The notes below the pieces were generated by a model. The model worked only from the letters and a program-made list of their open reading frames with translations. It was not told the DNA's origin and ran no database searches. The position numbers and the translations under genes are program-made. Shown in pieces: positions 8,455 through 11,836 of a stretch of 11,836 nucleotides of DNA (within the stretch, counting starts at the first letter, position 1; every line of letters starts with the position of its first letter). Source of the stretch: Ignavibacteria bacterium (GTDB lineage: Bacteria > Bacteroidota > Ignavibacteria > UBA10030 > SZUA-254); NCBI GenBank assembly GCA_005877655.1, contig VBOC01000014.1:1-11836 (forward strand), given 5' to 3'.

Positions 8455-8931
8455 TTACGAACGGGCATACGCGCGGCGCATCTGCCGGTCAGCGTCGCGT
8501 TTCGCGATCGCCTGCCTCTTGTCGTAGGATTTCTTTCCAAGCCCCAGCCCCAGCTCTACTTTCGCAACATTCCCCTTAAAATAGATCCTGAGAGGGACGA
8601 GCGTCAACCCTTTTTCCGAGAGCTTTCCAAAGAGCCGGCGGATTTCCTGCTTGTGCAGGAGTAATTTCAGATCGCGTTTCGGATCGTGGTTATTGATGTT
8701 GCCTTTCTCAAATGGACTGATATGCAGGCCGACGAGCCAGACTTCACCATTTCTTACGATCCCATAACCGTCCTGCAGGTTGGCGCTGCCCTGCCTGAGG
8801 GACTTCACCTCTGTCCCTTTCAGGACGATTCCCGCCTCGACCCGATCGAGGACAAAATAATCGTGAAGCGCTCTGCGGTTGGTGACGACGATCTTCTCAT
8901 TGGGGCTAGGGGTTCGGCTCGCGGCTGCCAT
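8455..8931 (-). CDS. smpB: SsrA-binding protein (tmRNA partner)
   Basis: The 158-residue product is a typical SmpB. It contains VTNRRALHDYFVLDRVEAGIV, GTEVKSLRQGSANLQDGYG, the HISPFEKGNINNHDPKRDLKLL segment and LVPLRIYFKGN. The basic tail KKSYDKRQAIAKRDADRQMRRAYA enters the mRNA channel of stalled ribosomes in this family. With tmRNA it rescues ribosomes lacking a stop codon and tags the nascent chain for degradation. The ATG at 8931 gives the normal length, although no good ribosome-binding site precedes it. The tmRNA gene is not in this window. It is divergent from lpd and upstream of the arginine decarboxylase gene on the same strand. I see no functional link between those two. Confidence 0.97.
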   Translation of the reverse strand: MAAASRTPSPNEKIVVTNRRALHDYFVLDRVEAGIVLKGTEVKSLRQGSANLQDGYGIVRNGEVWLVGLHISPFEKGNINNHDPKRDLKLLLHKQEIRRLFGKLSEKGLTLVPLRIYFKGNVAKVELGLGLGKKSYDKRQAIAKRDADRQMRRAYARS

Positions 8932-8946
8932 CTTTATGCGGAAGCA

Positions 8947-8975
8947 ATGATACGCAATTCAACAGAAAGATGCAA
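8947..8975 (-). promoter_or_regulatory. Possible smpB promoter
   Basis: On the minus strand TTGCAT (8975-8970) and TATCAT (8952-8947) are 17 nt apart, which would start transcription near 8940, just before the ATG at 8931. The -10 box is good and the -35 box is weak. Transcription would begin almost at the coding region, which could explain the missing ribosome-binding site. Confidence 0.35.
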
Positions 8976-9005
8976 TAAAACTGAGCCGCAGCACCCCGGG
9001 CATCT

Positions 9006-9034
9006 TTGACTTTTCCGCCGCTATTTCATATATT
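9006..9034 (+). promoter_or_regulatory. Promoter of the lpd-lipB-E1 operon
   Basis: TTGACT (9006-9011) and TATATT (9029-9034) are separated by 17 nt. Transcription should start near 9041, leaving a leader of about 74 nt before lpd. It is divergent from the possible smpB promoter. Confidence 0.65.
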
Positions 9035-9038
9035 TTTT

Positions 9039-9048
9039 CGTCATGACG
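9039..9048. repeat. 10-bp perfect palindrome at the predicted lpd transcription start
   Basis: CGTCATGACG is a perfect palindrome lying four nucleotides past the -10 box, over the expected start point. A protein bound here would block the promoter, so it is a candidate operator. A palindrome this short may be chance. Confidence 0.3.
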
Positions 9049-9114
9049 CAGCCTATCGCCCGCCTCTCGCTTCCCACACGCTGCGGAACCGTTTTTTCCT
9101 TCCATTAAGGCCCC

Positions 9115-10459
9115 ATGCCCGAACGACAATTTGATCTTGCGATCATCGGAGGCGGACCCGGGGGGTACGTGGCCGCTATCCGGGCCTCGCAGCTCGGTCT
9201 CACGACGGCGGTCATCGAACAGGACAAGCTCGGAGGGATTTGCCTGAACTGGGGCTGTATCCCGACCAAGGCGCTTTTGAAAAACGCCGAGGTGTATGGC
9301 CATTTCAAGGAGGCGGAGGAATGGGGGATCAGTTGCAAGGAGCTGAAATTTGACTTCCCCAAGATCGTCAAGAGGAGCCGGGACGTAGCCGACAGGAACT
9401 CCAAAGGGGTCGAGTATCTCTTTAAGAAGAACAAGATCGAGCATATCAAAGGGCGGGGCATACTCGCCGGAAACGGCAAGATCGAAGTCACGAGAGACGG
9501 AAAAGGGACAGAATCAGTAACCGCCAAGTCGATCATCATCGCGACGGGCGCCCGGGCCCGATCGCTCCCGAACGTGAAGATCGACGGTAAGCAGGTCATA
9601 TCTTACATGGAGGCGATGGTCCTGCCCAAAATTCCGAAATCGATGGTCATCATCGGCGCGGGTGCTATTGGGGTCGAGTTCGCGTACTTTTATAACGCGT
9701 TCGGAACCCATGTCACGCTCATTGAAATGCTACCCAACATTCTCCCGGTGGAGGACAAAGAAATTTCAAAACTATTGGAAAGCAGTTTGAGGAAACAAAG
9801 AAGTCACCGTGCAGGTCACCGCACCGGAGGGGAAGAAGCAATTCACAGGCGAGATCGGGCTGATGGCCGTCGGCGTGCAGGGCAACATCGAGAATATGGG
9901 CCTCGAAGCGGCCGGCGTGCGCATGGAGCCGGGGTGGATCCAGGTGGACGATTTTGGCCGGACGAATGTGAAGGATGTTTACGCGATCGGCGACGTCGCG
10001 GGCCCTCCCTGGCTGGCTCACGTGGCTTCCAAGGAAGGGATCGTCTGCGTCGAGTCGATCGCGGGGAAGAGCCCCCAGCCGATCGACTACGATAACATTC
10101 CCGGCTGCACCTACTGCCAGCCGCAGGTAGCGAGCCTGGGCATGACCGAGGAGCGGGCGATTGCGGAGGGGCACGAGTTGAAAGTGGGAAGGTTTCCGTT
10201 CAGCGCGAGCGGGAAAGCCCGCGCTATCGGCGAGACGGAAGGCCTCGTCAAGCTGATCTTCGATGCGAAATACGGCGAGCTTCTCGGAGCTCATATCCTC
10301 GGCTCGGAGGCGACAGAAATGATCGCCGAACTCGGAGTGGCGAAGACGCTCGAAACCACAGCCCCGGGGATTTTCAATACCGTCCACGCGCATCCGACGC
10401 TGGCGGAGGCAGTCATGGAAGCAGCGGAGAATGCCTATGGACATTCTATCCATATCTGA
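9115..10459 (+). pseudogene. lpd: Dihydrolipoamide dehydrogenase (E3), disrupted by an internal deletion with frame change
   Basis: Two overlapping frames together give one E3. The first (from ATG 9115) has the FAD-binding IIGGGPGGYVAAIRASQLG, the redox disulfide in GGICLNWGCIPTK (Cys43, Cys48) and the NAD-binding VIIGAGAIGVEFAYF. It is E3-like only up to SSLRKQ near 9798. The sequence resumes in a different frame at NKEVTVQVTAPEGKK (from about 9794), with GRTNVKDVYAIGDVAG and the C-terminal dimerisation domain including HAHPTLAEAVMEA. Compared with the family, roughly 15-18 residues of the NAD domain are absent at the junction. E3 reoxidises the lipoyl groups of 2-oxoacid dehydrogenase E2 and of GcvH using NAD+. 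The gene leads an operon with lipB and E1. As read, it encodes a truncated, inactive protein. A true lesion and an assembly error are both possible, and the good conservation on both sides suggests the break is recent or artificial. Confidence 0.85.
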
Positions 10460-10478
10460 TCCGGCTCTATAATAATCC

Positions 10479-11192
10479 ATGGCAAAGACAAACTTCGTCG
10501 ATCTTGGCCTCACCGACTACCGGTCTGCATGGGACCTCCAGCGGAGACTGTTCGATCTGCGTCTCTCCGGAAGGATCCCCGATGTGGTATTGTTAAACGA
10601 ACACAACCATGTCTATACGCTCGGAAGAACTGCCGATCCCGATCACCTGCTGGCCGACGATGAAGAGCTGAAGAGGCGGGGGGTGGAGGTTTGCCGGATC
10701 GACCGGGGAGGAGACGTCACCTATCACGGGCCGGGCCAGCTCGTTGTCTATCCGATTATTTCGTTAAACCCCGATCGTTGCGACGTACACCGCTACCTGC
10801 GCGATCTAGAAGAGGTCGTGATTCGCACGCTCGCCGGCTATCAGATCGCCGCGGTGCGCGACCGGGACTTCACCGGGGTCTGGGCGGGCAACTCTAAAAT
10901 TTGCGCGATCGGCGTTCGGGTCAGCCACTGGATCACCATGCATGGGTTTGCCCTCAACGTGAATACCGACCTTTCCTATTTCGACCGGATCATACCGTGC
11001 GGGATCTTTCACCGGGGCGTCACGTCGCTTCAACGCCTGACGGAGAGGGAAATTCCTCTTGGCGAAGTCGCTGAACGCATCATAGATAATTTTGCCGAGG
11101 TCTTCGGTGCAGAACCGGTGGTGGAAACAGCTGGTGAATTGAGCGAGGCGGTCGCGCGTTTGAAGATCGAGGAGCCGGCATGCCTCCGGTAA
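10479..11192 (+). CDS. lipB: Octanoyl-[acyl carrier protein]:protein N-octanoyltransferase
   Basis: The 237-residue product matches LipB. It has the EHNHVYTLGR segment, the signature RGGDVTYHGPGQLVVYPI (Arg76, His83), the catalytic Lys140 in NSKICAIGVR and the catalytic Cys174 in RIIPCGI. It moves octanoyl groups from acyl carrier protein to lipoyl domains such as those of GcvH and E2. LipA then inserts sulfur, but no lipA gene is in view. It starts at ATG 10479, 19 nt after the lpd stop, without a clear ribosome-binding site. Its end overlaps the E1 start by 13 nt. Position between E3 and E1 genes fits its job of preparing the lipoyl domains those enzymes use. The last 25 or so residues are poorly conserved. 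Confidence 0.96.
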   Translation: MAKTNFVDLGLTDYRSAWDLQRRLFDLRLSGRIPDVVLLNEHNHVYTLGRTADPDHLLADDEELKRRGVEVCRIDRGGDVTYHGPGQLVVYPIISLNPDRCDVHRYLRDLEEVVIRTLAGYQIAAVRDRDFTGVWAGNSKICAIGVRVSHWITMHGFALNVNTDLSYFDRIIPCGIFHRGVTSLQRLTEREIPLGEVAERIIDNFAEVFGAEPVVETAGELSEAVARLKIEEPACLR

Positions 11193-11836
11193 GAAAGCCG
11201 CCGGCGCGCATGTCCCGCGAAGCGGGAGGTGCGGGACAAGCAGGGCGCGCGGGGATCGCTGCGAAGAAGGGGAAGAGAACCAACGGTGAGCTGGAGAAGG
11301 GGCGTCGTGCGGGAGTGAAGGTCCCGGAAGCGCTCTCCAAAGAAAGACTGCTCGATGCCTACCGGACGATGTTCACCGCGCGAAAAACCGATGATAAGAT
11401 CCTTCTGCTCCTGAAGCAGGGCAAGGTGTTCTTCCATATCGGTGGGTCGGGTCATGAAGCCGTTCAGGTGGCGACGGCGATGGCCCTCCGGCCGGGGTAT
11501 GACTGGGCTTATCCCTACTACCGCGACCTCCCGTTTTCTCTTGCCTTCGGTTACACGGTCGAGGAAGTTTTCCTGGAGGCGCTGCACAGGGCGAAAGGTC
11601 CGAGCAGCGGCGGCTTCGCGATGCCGTTCCATTGGGGACACAAGAAGTGGCGGATTGTCTCGCAGTCGAGCCCCACCGGCACACAATATCTCGAAGCGGT
11701 CGGCACGGCTCTGGGAGCGGTGAGAGAGGGTAAGGATGAGGTTGTGTACGTCTCTGGGGGAGAGGGATCCACCAGCGAGGGCGAGTTTCACGAAGCTTTG
11801 AATTGGGCGGCGCGAGAACGGCTGCCGGTCGTCTTT
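11180..11836 (+). CDS. 2-oxoacid dehydrogenase E1 component, N-terminal part (3' end outside window)
   Basis: The first 219 codons of a thiamine-diphosphate enzyme are present. Residues 1-47 are rich in Gly, Ala, Arg and Lys and look like a disordered extension. The E1 alpha fold begins around SKERLLDAYRTMFTARKTDDK. It continues with FFHIGGSGHEAVQVA, PGYDWAYPYYRDLPFSLA and FAMPFHWGHKKWRIVSQSSPTGTQ, and reaches the thiamine-diphosphate site in SGGEGSTSEGEFHEALNWA. These sequences resemble the E1 form in which alpha and beta subunits are fused, common in Bacteroidota-like bacteria and often named 2-oxoisovalerate or pyruvate dehydrogenase. The beta half would lie outside the window. Pyruvate versus branched-chain substrate cannot be decided. 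ATG 11180 overlaps lipB. A later in-frame ATG (11210) is inside the low-complexity part, and the real start could be there. Confidence 0.88.
   Translation, partial: MPPVRKPPARMSREAGGAGQAGRAGIAAKKGKRTNGELEKGRRAGVKVPEALSKERLLDAYRTMFTARKTDDKILLLLKQGKVFFHIGGSGHEAVQVATAMALRPGYDWAYPYYRDLPFSLAFGYTVEEVFLEALHRAKGPSSGGFAMPFHWGHKKWRIVSQSSPTGTQYLEAVGTALGAVREGKDEVVYVSGGEGSTSEGEFHEALNWAARERLPVVF
11204..11250. repeat. Palindromic element inside the E1 coding sequence
   Basis: TGTCCCGC (11211-11218) is repeated inverted as GCGGGACA (11231-11238). Within it TCCCGC-GAA-GCGGGA (11213-11227) forms a second perfect stem. GCGCGC sequences flank the whole on both sides (11204-11209 and 11245-11250). It encodes part of the Gly/Ala/Arg-rich extension, in frame, and could be an inserted REP-like sequence. 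Confidence 0.45.

Noticed and set aside
9083..9097. CGGAACCG followed by six T, like a terminator before lpd
   Set aside because: The stem would have only three base pairs and a two-nucleotide loop, which cannot form a stable hairpin.
11030..11791. A 253-codon minus-strand reading frame opposite lipB and E1
   Set aside because: It is antisense to two genes with clear catalytic motifs, and its translation looks like shadow sequence.

Overview
The window is a gene-dense, GC-rich bacterial chromosome segment carrying mostly core-metabolism genes. Several traits suggest the Bacteroidota/Chlorobiota/Ignavibacteriota (FCB) side of the tree. These are a single-chain glycine dehydrogenase, a pyruvoyl-dependent arginine decarboxylase, and an E1 dehydrogenase with the N-terminal sequence typical of the alpha/beta-fused form. 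Three promoter-like sites read TTGAC(A/T)-N17-TA(T/C)ATT, which fits Chlorobi/Ignavibacteria-like bacteria better than typical Bacteroidetes, whose promoters differ. The lineage is an inference and was not tested by any search.

Layout, left to right. Plus strand: the 3' end of a biotin carboxylase gene (accC), then gcvH and gcvP of the glycine cleavage system, an MFS transporter of unknown substrate, and guaA (GMP synthase). Several of these genes are joined by 4-nt start/stop overlaps. A 343-nt gene-free stretch follows, with a good promoter at its end, leading to a small exported lytic transglycosylase that most likely starts at TTG. A 266-nt intergenic stretch then holds a second, near-consensus promoter with no evident gene behind it. 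Minus strand: smpB followed by the pyruvoyl-dependent arginine decarboxylase gene. Plus strand again, divergent from smpB: dihydrolipoamide dehydrogenase (lpd, broken in this sequence), lipB, and the first 219 codons of an E1 2-oxoacid dehydrogenase that runs off the window.

Much of the window concerns lipoyl-dependent enzymes. GcvH is a lipoyl carrier and GcvP loads it. LipB attaches the octanoyl precursor of lipoate, Lpd (E3) reoxidises lipoyl groups, and E1 feeds the lipoyl arm of an E2. No gcvT, lipA or E2 gene is visible here.

Most of the window is ordinary. The points worth a second look are: the lpd gene, which lacks an internal segment and changes frame at a short repeat; the orphan promoter and its hairpin-rich downstream sequence; a palindromic element inside the N-terminal coding region of the E1 gene; a six-codon reading frame linking accC to gcvH by two ATGA overlaps; and palindromes next to the lytic transglycosylase and lpd promoters. 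I found no CRISPR array, insertion sequence, tRNA or rRNA, and no clearly new multi-gene system.
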